From the NCBI GenBank assembly GCA_046233135.1, contig JBJXHN010000003.1, forward strand, positions 682,001-746,000: a DNA stretch of 64,000 bases. The letters run 5' to 3'. A program made the position numbers and the translations under genes. The DNA is from JBJXHN01 sp046233135 (lineage in GTDB: Bacteria; Pseudomonadota; Alphaproteobacteria; Rhodospirillales; Rhodospirillaceae). Below, piece after piece: positions 27,023 to 36,114 of the stretch (position 1 is the first letter of the stretch; each line of letters begins with the position of its first letter). Below the pieces are notes generated by a model. It was not told the origin of the DNA. It did no database searches and was given only the letters and a program-made list of their open reading frames with translations.

Positions 27023-27802
27023 TTAGATCCCCGGCGTCGCCCCGCCGTCGACGGTCACCACGGTCCCGTGCACATAGGACGCAGCGTCGGAGCACAGGAA
27101 ACGGACCATGTCTGCGATGTCCTGAGGCCTGCCATAGCGTTCCACTCCCGCCTTGATCCGCATGGCTTCCCGGGCGGCATCCAGATCCAGGCCGGTTTCC
27201 GCCGCATGGGCCTTGATGCGCTTGGTCAGCCGTTCGGTTTCGATGGCGCCGGGGCAGACCACGTTGACCCGGGGCTTGCCCCCTTCCGCCCGCTTGGACA
27301 GCGCCTTGGAGAAGTTGATCAGCGCGGAGTTCACCGGCCCGCCGATGGTGAAGTCCCGCGCCGGCGTATGGGCGCCGATGCCCGAAATGTTGACGATCGA
27401 CCCGGCGCTGTCCACCAGATGGGGCCAGGCCGCCCGGCAGAAGCGCACCGTGGCATGGTATTTCAGGGCAAAGCCGGACAGGTGATCCTCGTCCGCCAGG
27501 GTCAGAAAATCGCCGCGCTTGGTATCGCCGGCGTTATTGACCAGAACGTCCAGCCGGCCCCAGGCCTCGACCGCACGGGCCACGGCCCGGGCCGGGGCGT
27601 CCTGTTCCGTCAGGTCCGCCGGAAAGGCCAGGGCATCGGGCGCCCCGGCCGCCTTGGCGTCCCCGGCCACCGTTTCCAACGCCTCGGCGGTACGGGCGGC
27701 GACCAGCACGGCCATCCCCGCCCGCCCCAGTTCGATGGCGATGGCGCGGCCCAGGCCCTTGCTGGCTCCGGTAACGATGGCGGTCTTGAAGGATGCGCTC
27801 AC
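27023..27802 (-). CDS. SDR family oxidoreductase with non-standard active site
   Basis: 259 residues, normal for classical short-chain dehydrogenases. The cofactor motif TGASKGLG, NNAG and a serine in NISGIG are present, and the C-terminus has the family's VDGG. Where YxxxK is expected, the chain reads GGPVNSALINFSK, so the catalytic Tyr and Lys positions appear to be Gly and Asn. This form occurs in some SDR subgroups and may mean a different reaction or none. The start is GTG at 27802, with AGGAG (27811-27815) eight bases upstream. It converges on the biosynthetic genes and is probably not in their operon; a role in tailoring the product cannot be excluded. Confidence 0.85.
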   Translation of the reverse strand: MSASFKTAIVTGASKGLGRAIAIELGRAGMAVLVAARTAEALETVAGDAKAAGAPDALAFPADLTEQDAPARAVARAVEAWGRLDVLVNNAGDTKRGDFLTLADEDHLSGFALKYHATVRFCRAAWPHLVDSAGSIVNISGIGAHTPARDFTIGGPVNSALINFSKALSKRAEGGKPRVNVVCPGAIETERLTKRIKAHAAETGLDLDAAREAMRIKAGVERYGRPQDIADMVRFLCSDAASYVHGTVVTVDGGATPGI

Positions 27803-27859
27803 GGACGTTTCTCCTGGGAATGATTCTTAACACCGCCGCATGATACCCGAATCCCGATG

Positions 27860-28969
27860 CTACGCCACGCGGCGTGAATGCCCCTTGGCCGCCCCGTTGT
27901 CCCGGCTTCGCACCAGACGCCGCAAGCGGTTCATCACGTCCATGTTGGCCGCTTCCATTGCCGACAGCGCGGCCAGGGCGTCATCCATGCGGCCCAGGCG
28001 ATAGAGCCGCACGGCTTCCCGGGCGTTGTCATGGACCTGCCGGTGCGGTTGCTCCAAAGCAGCGTATTCGGTCTGCCCTTCGAACAGATCGCGGCCGTCG
28101 CCGTCGAAATACCACCGCCCCAGGCGGCATTCGGTATCGTCGATGAAGTCGGCTTCGGTGGCGTCCGACAGGCCCATGAAGACCCGGTAGACAGCCATCT
28201 TCAACTCCAGCTCCTCCAGGTTGGCCAGTTCGATCTCTCCCAGGGCGGCGGCCTGGGACAACGCCTCGCCGCTTTCCCGGGACAGGTCGAGCAGCCGGCC
28301 GGTGCGCCCCAAAATATCGGCGGCTTCGTCCTGAAGCATCCCTGCGGCACCGGCGTTTTCGCGCATATGGGAATCGGTTTCGCCGGCCTGGGTCTGGATG
28401 GCCCGGACCAGGGCGTCGATATTCGCCGTGGCCTCTCCGGCCTGACCGGCCAGGGTCCGCACTTCCGTCGCCACCACCGCAAACCCGCTGCCCGCGTCCC
28501 CGGCCCGGGCGGCTTCGATACTGGCGTTGAAGGCCAGCAGGCGGGTCTGCCGGGCGATCTGATCGATCAGCGAGAGGATGCCGCCGATGCGGCCCGCATC
28601 CCCGTTCAAGGCCGAGATCTGCGCCGAAGCTTCGGTGATATGAGCGGCGATGGCCGCGATCCGGCGCACCATGGCCTCCAGACCGCGCCGGCTTGCTTCC
28701 GATTCCAGACGGCTGTCGGCCGTGGCCTGATCGGATCCGGTCAGCAGCCGCGAAAGATCCGCCACCGACTCCCGGACCGCCCCCAGGGACTCGCCAAATC
28801 CTTCGAAGCTGCGGAACAGCGCGCGATACACCTTCCGCTCCAGCTCCAGCTCGGCGATTCGCGCCAGCAGGGCCTGCCGGTCGTCCAAGCCCACCTCGTC
28901 CTCTCCGACTGCCCTGCCCGGAGCGTCCCAAAAGGGACCCGCCGCCTCCAGGAACCGCCCGTCACGCAT
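27860..28969 (-). CDS. Soluble methyl-accepting chemotaxis protein with CZB zinc domain
   Basis: About 369 residues with no membrane segment. A central coiled-coil signalling region carries chemoreceptor hallmarks (QTRLLAFNASIEAARAG, GFAVVATEVRTLA). The C-terminus is a CZB zinc-binding domain with CRLGRWY and spaced histidines (EQPHRQVH). A cytoplasmic receptor of this type would sense zinc or oxidants and signal to CheA. I chose ATG 28969 because GGAAAGGA lies seven bases upstream; in-frame ATGs at 28996 and 29008 would add 9 or 13 residues. Its promoter overlaps a predicted NsrR site shared with the divergent regulator, suggesting control by nitric oxide. Confidence 0.85.
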   Translation of the reverse strand: MRDGRFLEAAGPFWDAPGRAVGEDEVGLDDRQALLARIAELELERKVYRALFRSFEGFGESLGAVRESVADLSRLLTGSDQATADSRLESEASRRGLEAMVRRIAAIAAHITEASAQISALNGDAGRIGGILSLIDQIARQTRLLAFNASIEAARAGDAGSGFAVVATEVRTLAGQAGEATANIDALVRAIQTQAGETDSHMRENAGAAGMLQDEAADILGRTGRLLDLSRESGEALSQAAALGEIELANLEELELKMAVYRVFMGLSDATEADFIDDTECRLGRWYFDGDGRDLFEGQTEYAALEQPHRQVHDNAREAVRLYRLGRMDDALAALSAMEAANMDVMNRLRRLVRSRDNGAAKGHSRRVA

Positions 28970-29036
28970 CGGATCATCCTTTCCCTGTGTATCGCCCATC
29001 CGGCGCAAGCCGCCTCCAGCGGCTCCGATGCGGTGG

Positions 29037-29065
29037 AGTATCCTTCTTTAAAGATGAATTGACAA
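29037..29065 (-). promoter_or_regulatory. Sigma70-type promoter of the CZB chemoreceptor gene
   Basis: On the minus strand TTGTCA (29060-29065) is followed after exactly 17 bp by GATACT (29037-29042). The -35 hexamer lies inside the NsrR-like palindrome, so bound regulator should block the promoter. Confidence 0.55.
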
Positions 29066-29073
29066 TACATCTT
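29051..29073. promoter_or_regulatory. NsrR-like binding site
   Basis: AAGATGAATT, a 3-base centre (GAC), then AATACATCTT: an inverted repeat with one mismatched pair, close to the AAGATG...CATCTT consensus known for NsrR. It lies between the divergent chemoreceptor and Rrf2/NsrR genes and overlaps the chemoreceptor's -35 box. It contains TTGACA on the plus strand, but I find no good -10 for the regulator at the right distance. Confidence 0.65.
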
Positions 29074-29137
29074 TTAACATGCACAGTCCCGAACACGCCT
29101 TCCCGTGTTCCGGCCCGCTTCAAGGATTGCCTGCCCC

Positions 29138-29620
29138 ATGCGCCTGACAACCTTTTCCGACTACGCCCTGCGGGTGCTGCTTTATGCGGCAGCGATGGAC
29201 GGCCGCCTGATCACCATCGAGGAGACGGCCCGGCTGTACGGCATCTCGCGCACGCATCTGATGAAGGTGGTCAACCTGCTGACCCAGGCCGGCATCCTGA
29301 AGGGCGTACGGGGCCGGTCCGGTGGCGTGACTCTGGCCCGGCCGGCGGCGGAGATCGGCCTGGGCGACGTGCTGCGCGCCACGGAACAGGACTTCCATCT
29401 GGTGGAGTGCTTTTCCAGCGGCGCGACCTGCCGGATCACCGCCTGCTGCCGCCTGCCCGGGCCGCTGAACGACGCCTTGCAGGCCTTTATCTCCACCCTC
29501 GACCGCTATACCCTCGCCGACGCTTTGCTGACGCCGGAGGCATTCGCCGAAGACGCGCCCCGAAGCGCCGACCTCACCGGTCCCCCGGACCCCTCCGGTG
29601 AAAGGAACGCCCATGTCTGA
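29138..29620 (+). CDS. nsrR: Rrf2-family nitric-oxide-responsive regulator NsrR
   Basis: 160 residues. It opens MRLTTFSDYALRVL, the standard Rrf2/NsrR start, followed by the winged helix (ISRTHLMKVVNLL, GRSGGVTLARP). Three cysteines that would hold an Fe-S cluster lie in ECFSSGATCRITACCRL. NsrR represses nitrosative-stress genes until NO attacks the cluster. The ATG at 29138 is preferred over one 11 codons upstream because it matches the family start and has AAGGA at 29122-29126. A good NsrR-type site lies about 65 bp upstream, and the gene overlaps the downstream haemoglobin gene by 8 bp, so both probably answer to NO. Another Rrf2 member is possible but less likely. Confidence 0.85.
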   Translation: MRLTTFSDYALRVLLYAAAMDGRLITIEETARLYGISRTHLMKVVNLLTQAGILKGVRGRSGGVTLARPAAEIGLGDVLRATEQDFHLVECFSSGATCRITACCRLPGPLNDALQAFISTLDRYTLADALLTPEAFAEDAPRSADLTGPPDPSGERNAHV

Positions 29621-30122
29621 CGCCCCCCTCGACCCGGCTGCCGACTCCTTGTCCCTGGCCGACCGCCGGGCGCGCCGCACCGCCGACAAGGCCGCCCGCA
29701 CGGGTATCGACGATGCCATGATCACCCGGCTGGTCCATGCCTTCTACGACAAGGTCCGCGACGATGCGCTGCTGGGTCCGATCTTCGAAGCGCGGATTGA
29801 CGACTGGGAGCCCCATCTGGCGCAGATGTGCCGGTTCTGGTCCTCGGTAACCCTGATGACCGGCCTCTACAGCGGCAGCCCGATGCAAAAACACGCGCCC
29901 CTGCCCATCGACGCCCGCCATTTCGACCGCTGGCTGGCCCTGTTCAAGGAAACCGCCGCAGAACAATGCCCGCCGGAGGCGGCCGCCGAATTCCTGGAGC
30001 GGGCGTACCGCATCGCCCAAAGCCTGGAACTGGGGGCCGCCGGTCAGGCCGGCGTGATGCTGGCCCCGGGCACCCGATTCCACCGCCCGGAGCTGGCGGA
30101 CGCCCCGGCCGAGGCCTCGTAA
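29613..30122 (+). CDS. Group III truncated haemoglobin
   Basis: 169 residues with about 25 extra N-terminal residues before the globin core. The core shows features of group III (P) truncated globins: LVHAFYDKVRDDALLGPIF, the W.PHL..MCRFWSS stretch, a His in MQKHAPL and a HFDRWLALF helix. Such proteins bind O2 or NO and are linked to nitrosative or redox stress. The start codon lies inside the end of nsrR (8-bp overlap), with GAAAGGA just before it, so the two genes form one transcription unit. The cytoplasmic role in NO handling is inferred from family and partner. Confidence 0.88.
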   Translation: MSDAPLDPAADSLSLADRRARRTADKAARTGIDDAMITRLVHAFYDKVRDDALLGPIFEARIDDWEPHLAQMCRFWSSVTLMTGLYSGSPMQKHAPLPIDARHFDRWLALFKETAAEQCPPEAAAEFLERAYRIAQSLELGAAGQAGVMLAPGTRFHRPELADAPAEAS

Positions 30123-30289
30123 GGCTTTCGGGGTTCCAGCGTTCTACCAATAGGTTATCTGGATTTCCGCCCCATATAGAGGGACGACGGAAACGCATGC
30201 GGGCTGCCCGCGCATGCCCCTGGCGTCGGGTGAAGCGCCTGTGCTACTCCTCCCGCCCTTTTGAAACCGGGTGCCGAAATCCCCTGCCC

Positions 30290-31876
30290 ATGAGTCTGTT
30301 CGGACAGTTACACGACGATGCCTTCCTGCTGTTCAGCCGGACGCAGCGTTACTTCTATGCCCGCGTGGTGGTGGACCTGTTCCGGCGCTTTTTCAGCGAC
30401 ACGGTCAGCTTCCCCGCGCGCACCGAGGTGGTGGCCGCGATCTATGACGTGCTGCGCACCAACCCCGACCTGTGGCACGAAGGCGAAGACGGCGCGGAAG
30501 AAGAGATCTCCACCGCGCCCGACCTGCTGACGCGGGGCCGCCGCCTGCGCCGGGGATCCGGGGCGGAAGATGCCAGCCCCGCCCAGGACGCCCTGCTGGG
30601 CCGCGCCTGGCGCGCCTACAACCGCTTGGTGGAAACCGGCTGGCTGGAGGAAGAGGCCTACGGCCTGCGGGTCACCGTCGACATGCCCCCTGGCGCCCTG
30701 CTGCTCGCCGACCGGCTGACAGCCATCGAAGGGGGGCTTTCCGCCTCGTTCCGGGGGGTCGTCTCGCTGATCCGGGGCAGCCTGTCCAGCGCCCTGACCG
30801 ATTTGGAGCGGGAAGACGCCCAGGGCCACGCCCCGGGAGCCGCCGCCGGGGTGCACAAGGCAGCCGAGATGGCCGTGGGCTTTTCCCGGGAAATGCGCAT
30901 GGTGCTGGCCACCCTGCGCGGCCTGGAAAAGGACATCCTGGCCAGCGAGACCCTGAAGGACCGCATGGGCATGTTCTTCCGGGAGTTCATCGGCCGGCTG
31001 GTGCTGAAGGACTTCGAGTCCATCTACAAGACCAACCACCCCTACCGCTTCAAGGACGAAATCCTGGCCGCCCTCGACCGGTTGGAGGAAGACGCCGCCC
31101 TGCGCGGCCTGATGATCGACGGCTATGTGGGAGCGGAAATCTGTTCAAAGCGGGAAGCCGCGGGCGAACAGCTGAACGGCGACCTGTTCACCCTGCGCAT
31201 GGTCTTCGACAACATCGACCAGACCTACGAGCGCATCAATGCCTTCCGGGTGCGGCTGGAAACCCGGCTGCGCAACACCCTGAAATACGCCGACCTGGGC
31301 GACAGCCGGCACGCCGGGCGCATCGGCGCCCTGGTCGCCCGTATCGATGGCGCGCTGGCCGAAGGCCAGGCCGCCGGCCTGGACGACCTGCCCGAAGCCC
31401 GGGTGCCGCTGTTCGGCGACCATGCCCCCTGGTCCCCGGCCGCCCTGCGCGAACCGCTGACGCCGCGCCCGCCGGTCACCTCCGACACCTTCCAGACCCG
31501 CCAACCGGACGCGGCGGCGATGGCCTATCGCGACCTGCTGCGCCGCTACACCGACCTGTTCATCGTCCGGCCCGATCAGGTGATCCGCTACCTGGACCGC
31601 CACCTGCTGCCCGGTCATACGGCCGAAGCCCGTTATCTGCCGCTGGAAAGCGTGGAAGATCTGCTGGCCTTCGAACACCTGCGCCGCTATCGCGTGGCGC
31701 CGCCACCGGGCTTCACGCGGGTGTTCACCATCACCCCCTGCCCCGACGGATCCTGGCGGGACGACGCCTGGCTGCGCTGTCCCAACTTCCGCATTTACCG
31801 CCACCTGGAAGAACGCGGCCAGGACCCCGCATCAGAGAACGCCCGAGAGACTTCCGGCCCGGAGACCCCGTTATGA
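30290..31876 (+). CDS. jetA: Wadjet/Mks component JetA (MksF-like kleisin)
   Basis: 528 residues. The opening MSLFGQLHDDAFLLFSRTQRYFYA and the long helical middle (AVGFSREMRMVLATLRGLEKDI, FFREFIGRLVLKDFESIYKTNHPYRF) match the JetA family of Wadjet systems, equivalent to the kleisin MksF. With JetB and JetC it forms an SMC complex that extrudes DNA; in full Wadjet systems this leads to cleavage of small circular DNA. The start is the ATG before the conserved N-terminus; no strong ribosome site is visible. The stop overlaps JetB by ATGA. The 167 bp upstream holds no clear promoter. Confidence 0.85.
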   Translation: MSLFGQLHDDAFLLFSRTQRYFYARVVVDLFRRFFSDTVSFPARTEVVAAIYDVLRTNPDLWHEGEDGAEEEISTAPDLLTRGRRLRRGSGAEDASPAQDALLGRAWRAYNRLVETGWLEEEAYGLRVTVDMPPGALLLADRLTAIEGGLSASFRGVVSLIRGSLSSALTDLEREDAQGHAPGAAAGVHKAAEMAVGFSREMRMVLATLRGLEKDILASETLKDRMGMFFREFIGRLVLKDFESIYKTNHPYRFKDEILAALDRLEEDAALRGLMIDGYVGAEICSKREAAGEQLNGDLFTLRMVFDNIDQTYERINAFRVRLETRLRNTLKYADLGDSRHAGRIGALVARIDGALAEGQAAGLDDLPEARVPLFGDHAPWSPAALREPLTPRPPVTSDTFQTRQPDAAAMAYRDLLRRYTDLFIVRPDQVIRYLDRHLLPGHTAEARYLPLESVEDLLAFEHLRRYRVAPPPGFTRVFTITPCPDGSWRDDAWLRCPNFRIYRHLEERGQDPASENARETSGPETPL

Positions 31877-32613
31877 GCACCGCGACCCTGACCACCCTGG
31901 CCGAGATCGAAGACCGCCTGGGCGAGAAGACCGGCCAGGAGGTGCGCCGGGCGGCCAACATCCTGGTGCAGCGCCAGTTCCTGTTCGCCGGCGACCGGGG
32001 GGGCACGCACGCCTATGCCGCCCTGGCCTCTGCCCGCTTCCGCCGCTATTTCGAAATCCTGTTCGACAGCCTGGGATACCGCTTCCTAGTCAGCGAAGGG
32101 GAACAGTGGGTCGGCCTGCTGCCCGATCCGGACCTGGACCTGACCCCGCGCCTGCGCCTGGAAGACACCCTGGTGCTGCTGGTGCTGGCCCATGTGTGGC
32201 AGGAAGAGGTCCAGCGCGGCGGAGCCGAAGCCCGGGCCGTGGTGGTGACCACGGTCAACGACCTGTTCGAACGCTACCGCGATCTGGCCGGCCGTCACCG
32301 CAAGGAAGGCCTGTCGCCGGCCCGCCTGCTGGACGTGCTGCGCGACTTCGCCCGGCGCGGCCTGGTGGGCATCGGGGCCTTCGACCCGGAAGCGGACGAC
32401 TACCAGCTGGATATCCGGCCGATGATCAACCGCCTGATGGACGGCGCGGCCATCACCCGCCTGGAACGCTTCACGCCGGAGCTCGAAGGACGGATCGCCA
32501 AGGCGAGAGAAGAGGTTTCCGAAGAGGAATCCGGCGAACAGACCTCCGACGAACCGGACCCGAATTCAGACGATACTTCCCTGTTTACCGAGCCCGCGCA
32601 GGACCTGTCATGA
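31873..32613 (+). CDS. jetB: Wadjet/Mks component JetB (MksE-like, DUF4194)
   Basis: 246 residues: winged-helix KITE-type subunit of the SMC complex. The N-terminal half (RRAANILVQRQFLF, RFRRYFEILFDSLGYRFLV) and middle (LEDTLVLLVLAHVWQEEV, VVTTVNDLFERYRDLA) fit the JetB/DUF4194 family, which bridges kleisin and SMC heads. The C-terminal ~40 residues are acidic and probably disordered. Both ends overlap neighbours by ATGA, as in a tightly coupled three-gene operon. Confidence 0.85.
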   Translation: MSTATLTTLAEIEDRLGEKTGQEVRRAANILVQRQFLFAGDRGGTHAYAALASARFRRYFEILFDSLGYRFLVSEGEQWVGLLPDPDLDLTPRLRLEDTLVLLVLAHVWQEEVQRGGAEARAVVVTTVNDLFERYRDLAGRHRKEGLSPARLLDVLRDFARRGLVGIGAFDPEADDYQLDIRPMINRLMDGAAITRLERFTPELEGRIAKAREEVSEEESGEQTSDEPDPNSDDTSLFTEPAQDLS

Positions 32614-35600
32614 ACCAGCTTTTCCGTATCGGCCTCGTCAACTGGCATGTGCTGCCGTCCATGGATATCGAGGTCACCGGCGACATCGGCGTGATCGGCG
32701 AGAACCGCAGCGGCAAGTCCACCCTGCTGGACCTGATCCAGGTGGTGATGACCGGCAATGACGGCCGCTATCTGCGCCTGAACGCCAGCGCCAACGACAG
32801 CGGCCGCAAGCGGGGCATGCGGTCGGTCCATGCCTACTGCCTGGGGCGGCTGGGGCCGGATTCGGTCACCCGGCCGGAATCCCGCAGCACCATCTTCCTG
32901 TGCTTCCGCAACACCTACCGCCCGCGCGAGGTGGTCACCCTGGGGCTGGCGCTGGAGGCCTCGGAACGGGAAACGGCGGAGCGCGTCCAGGCCCAGTTCA
33001 TCGCCACGGGCCATGCGCTCAGCGTCGCCGACCTGCTGGTGGCCAAGCCCGACGGCAGCCAGGGAACGCGGGACTGGGGCCAGCTGCGCCCCCATCTCGA
33101 CCGCCTGTGCCTGGAAGCCGGCGGCAGCCTGACCACCTTCCGGGACGAGCCGGGCAAATACGTCAGCGAGTACATGAAGGTTCTGTCCACCGGCCGCCGC
33201 ACCGTGGCGGTGGATCAGGTGATGAAGGCCTTCGTCAACGCCATTTCCTTCGAACAGATCCCCAACGCCACCGAGTTCGTCCGCCGCTACCTGCTGGAAA
33301 AGGACGACATCCGCATCCGCGACCTGCGCCAGTCCATCGCCACCTATCATCAGCTTCAGAAGGACACCGCCCGCCTGCGCGAAAAGCTGGATGCGCTGGA
33401 GGAGATGCGGGCCGCCGCGGGCTCCCACAAGGCCACGGTCGCCAGCCACGACCGCCATCAGTGGATGGACGCCCGGGCGTCCCTGGACAGTGCGGTACGC
33501 CGCACCCGGGCCGTCCGCCGCAGCCGCGACACAGCCCTGGCCGATATCGCCCGCGCCACCCGCGAGTTCGAAGAATACGGCCGCCTGATCCGCGAGACCG
33601 AGGAAGAACGCGACGGCCTGCTGTCGGCCATCAGCCGCGAAACCCAGAGCGGCCGCATGCAGGAACTGGCCCAGCAGAAAAAGGCGCTGGAGCTGGAATG
33701 CGCCGATACCGCCCGATCGCTGGCCACCACCCATCGCAGCATCACCCGGGGCCTTGCCGCCCTGCAGAACCGGCCGGTGCTCGATGCCTTGGCGCCGCGC
33801 CTTGCCGCACCGCTGGAAAAGCTGGCCGCCGTGTCCGGCGATACCTTGCCCCCCCACTGGCCCAGCGCACCCGATGCCCTGGCCCGCCTGCTCGACGATC
33901 CCGCGCTCGGCGCCCTGGCCACCCTGCCGGATAAGGTACGCCGGGAAGCCGACCGGCTGGTCAAGGAACAGGCCATCCCGGAACGGGCACTGGCCGACCT
34001 GACCGGCCAGATCGCCGACATCCGCGACCGGGGGGTGCGGCTGGATCCCACCGTTGCCCAGTTCGTCGGCGAGCTGGAGGATCTGGGCCTGCGTCCGCGC
34101 GTCGCCGGGCCGCTGCTGCGGGTGCTTGACGAAAGCTGGCGGGATGCGGCGGAAGCCCTGCTGGGGCGGGACCGGGAAGCGGTGCTGGTGGACGCCGGCC
34201 AGGTGGATACGGCGATCCGCCACCTGCAAGCCAACCGCCGGCGCTTCCGGGGCTGCCGGGTGATCAACACCCGCAAAATCGACACCAGCCGCTGCGATCC
34301 CGATAGCGGCAGTCTGGCCGCCGTGCTGGCCTCGGACGACCCGGCGGTAATGGCCTTCGTCATCCGCCGCATCGGCTCCGTGCGCTGTGCCGAGACCCTG
34401 GAGGACCTGCACCGCCCCGGCCGCGCCGTGATGCGCGACGGCACCTACGACGACGGCCTGGCGGTGGAGATGCGCACGGTCTTCGGCGGCCACCGGATCG
34501 GCGCCGGTGCCGGCCGCTCCAGCCTGCCGCAGATGGAGGCCGAAGCCCGCGACCTTGCCGCCGAGGTCTCGGCCCTGGAAGCCCGCATCGCCGCCCACCG
34601 CGCCGTCGCTGCCGCCCTGGAAGCCCTGGGGGCGGTGGCCGGCCAGGGGGAAACCCTGCGCCAGCTCTGCGGTCGCCTGGAAAGCGACCGGGCCCGGCTG
34701 GAGCAGGTGGAGGCGGATATGGCCGACCTGAAGGCCAACCTCGCCCCCGACCTTCAGTCCCGGGTGGACGACCTGAAGGCCCTGCTGACCGGCTACCACA
34801 ACGACCGCACCGAGGCGAAGGTGGCGCTGAGCACCGCCAAGGCCGCCGTCGGCGAGGCGACCCGCACCCTGTCGGCCGGCGACCACCAGCCCGGCTCCCG
34901 CCTGCACAGTCTGGCAGCCTTCCGCAAATGGTGCCGGATCAAGCCGCTGCTGACCGCCGAGGCGGGCCGGGCGGTCTATGCCGACGCCCGGGCGAAGGGG
35001 GATGACGACCTGGAGCGCATCGCCCGCGACGCCCGCAAGGAGGCCGACACCCTGCGCGGTGCCGTGGAGACCGGACGGAACCATGTGTTCGACCTCTACC
35101 TGGCCTATCATGCCCTGGCCGGCACCCGCCCGGACCTGACGCGGGAGACGGTCTCGGTGGCCGGCGATATCGCCCCCTGGGCGGACGCGGCCATCCACCA
35201 CATCCGCGACACCGAGCTGGTGGACTACGAGGCCCAGGCCGCCGATGCGGCCGAGAAGACCCGCAACATCTTCCAGCATTCCTTCGCCTACGAGCTACGC
35301 CAGCGGTTCGCCAAGATGGACCGGGCGCTGGCCAAGCTGAACGGCACCCTGCGCGACCACGAATTCCATTACGAACGCTACCGCTTCACGTCCAAGCCGA
35401 TGGAGCCCATGCGCGACATCATCGCTCTGGTGCGGGCCTCGGAATCCGACGACAGCCTGTTCGGCCTGCTGTTCGACCAGTCCGTCGGCGACGAGCATCC
35501 CCACGCCCGGGCCATCGAAACCGTGCGTGCCCTGCTGCTGGACGACGACGTCGACCTTGCGGCCTTCGAAGACTACCGTGCCTATTTTAGCTTCAACCTG

Positions 35601-36095
35601 ATCATGAAGGACAGCCGCACCGGCCGGGAAAGCGACCTGGAGATGCGGCGCGGCACCGGGTCGGGGGCGGAACAGCAGGTGCCTTTCTACGTCGCCATCG
35701 GCAGCGCCCTGGCCGCCGCCTATCATGACCGTGCGGCCGGCGATCCGGCCATTGCCAAGGGCCTGGGGCTGGCGGTGTTCGACGAAGCCTTTTCCAAGCT
35801 GGACAGCAAGAACCAGCGGGCCTGCATGGATTTCTACGAAAAGCTGGGCTTGCAGATCGTCGTGGCCGCCCCCTTCGACAAGCGCGCCACCCTCTACGAG
35901 ACCATGGACACGTTCGTGGAGACCATCCGTGTCGGCGACGCCGTGGATATCGAATGCACGGAAATCCGCCCGCGCACCCGCCAGGCCTTCGCCGCCGCCA
36001 ACCCGGCCCATGTCAGCCTGGACGATTTCCGCCACTTCCTGGAATCCCGCGACCAGGACTCCCACATCGGAACAGGCGACCCCGGAGGCCCCTGA
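32610..36095 (+). CDS. jetC: Wadjet/Mks SMC ATPase JetC (MksB-like)
   Basis: 1161 residues. Walker A GENRSGKST near residue 30, long coiled-coil arms on both sides of a central hinge-like region, an ABC signature region SGAEQQVPFY near 1018, and Walker B LAVFDEAFSKLD near 1054-1065. This is the SMC-like motor of Wadjet/MksB complexes, distantly related to MukB. It is the last of three overlapping genes. In standard Wadjet operons a fourth gene, JetD (Toprim nuclease), follows; here the next gene, 19 bp on, is a DNA glycosylase, and no JetD is found within the window. Hence either an Mks-type chromosome organizer or a defence variant. Confidence 0.87.
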   Translation: MNQLFRIGLVNWHVLPSMDIEVTGDIGVIGENRSGKSTLLDLIQVVMTGNDGRYLRLNASANDSGRKRGMRSVHAYCLGRLGPDSVTRPESRSTIFLCFRNTYRPREVVTLGLALEASERETAERVQAQFIATGHALSVADLLVAKPDGSQGTRDWGQLRPHLDRLCLEAGGSLTTFRDEPGKYVSEYMKVLSTGRRTVAVDQVMKAFVNAISFEQIPNATEFVRRYLLEKDDIRIRDLRQSIATYHQLQKDTARLREKLDALEEMRAAAGSHKATVASHDRHQWMDARASLDSAVRRTRAVRRSRDTALADIARATREFEEYGRLIRETEEERDGLLSAISRETQSGRMQELAQQKKALELECADTARSLATTHRSITRGLAALQNRPVLDALAPRLAAPLEKLAAVSGDTLPPHWPSAPDALARLLDDPALGALATLPDKVRREADRLVKEQAIPERALADLTGQIADIRDRGVRLDPTVAQFVGELEDLGLRPRVAGPLLRVLDESWRDAAEALLGRDREAVLVDAGQVDTAIRHLQANRRRFRGCRVINTRKIDTSRCDPDSGSLAAVLASDDPAVMAFVIRRIGSVRCAETLEDLHRPGRAVMRDGTYDDGLAVEMRTVFGGHRIGAGAGRSSLPQMEAEARDLAAEVSALEARIAAHRAVAAALEALGAVAGQGETLRQLCGRLESDRARLEQVEADMADLKANLAPDLQSRVDDLKALLTGYHNDRTEAKVALSTAKAAVGEATRTLSAGDHQPGSRLHSLAAFRKWCRIKPLLTAEAGRAVYADARAKGDDDLERIARDARKEADTLRGAVETGRNHVFDLYLAYHALAGTRPDLTRETVSVAGDIAPWADAAIHHIRDTELVDYEAQAADAAEKTRNIFQHSFAYELRQRFAKMDRALAKLNGTLRDHEFHYERYRFTSKPMEPMRDIIALVRASESDDSLFGLLFDQSVGDEHPHARAIETVRALLLDDDVDLAAFEDYRAYFSFNLIMKDSRTGRESDLEMRRGTGSGAEQQVPFYVAIGSALAAAYHDRAAGDPAIAKGLGLAVFDEAFSKLDSKNQRACMDFYEKLGLQIVVAAPFDKRATLYETMDTFVETIRVGDAVDIECTEIRPRTRQAFAAANPAHVSLDDFRHFLESRDQDSHIGTGDPGGP

Positions 36096-36114
36096 CCGCA
36101 CGGAGAACCACCCC

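Noticed and set aside
30123..30289. Hidden JetD or promoter upstream of jetA
   Set aside because: The gap is only 167 bp with no open gene and only a weak TATAGA-like hexamer without a matching -35.
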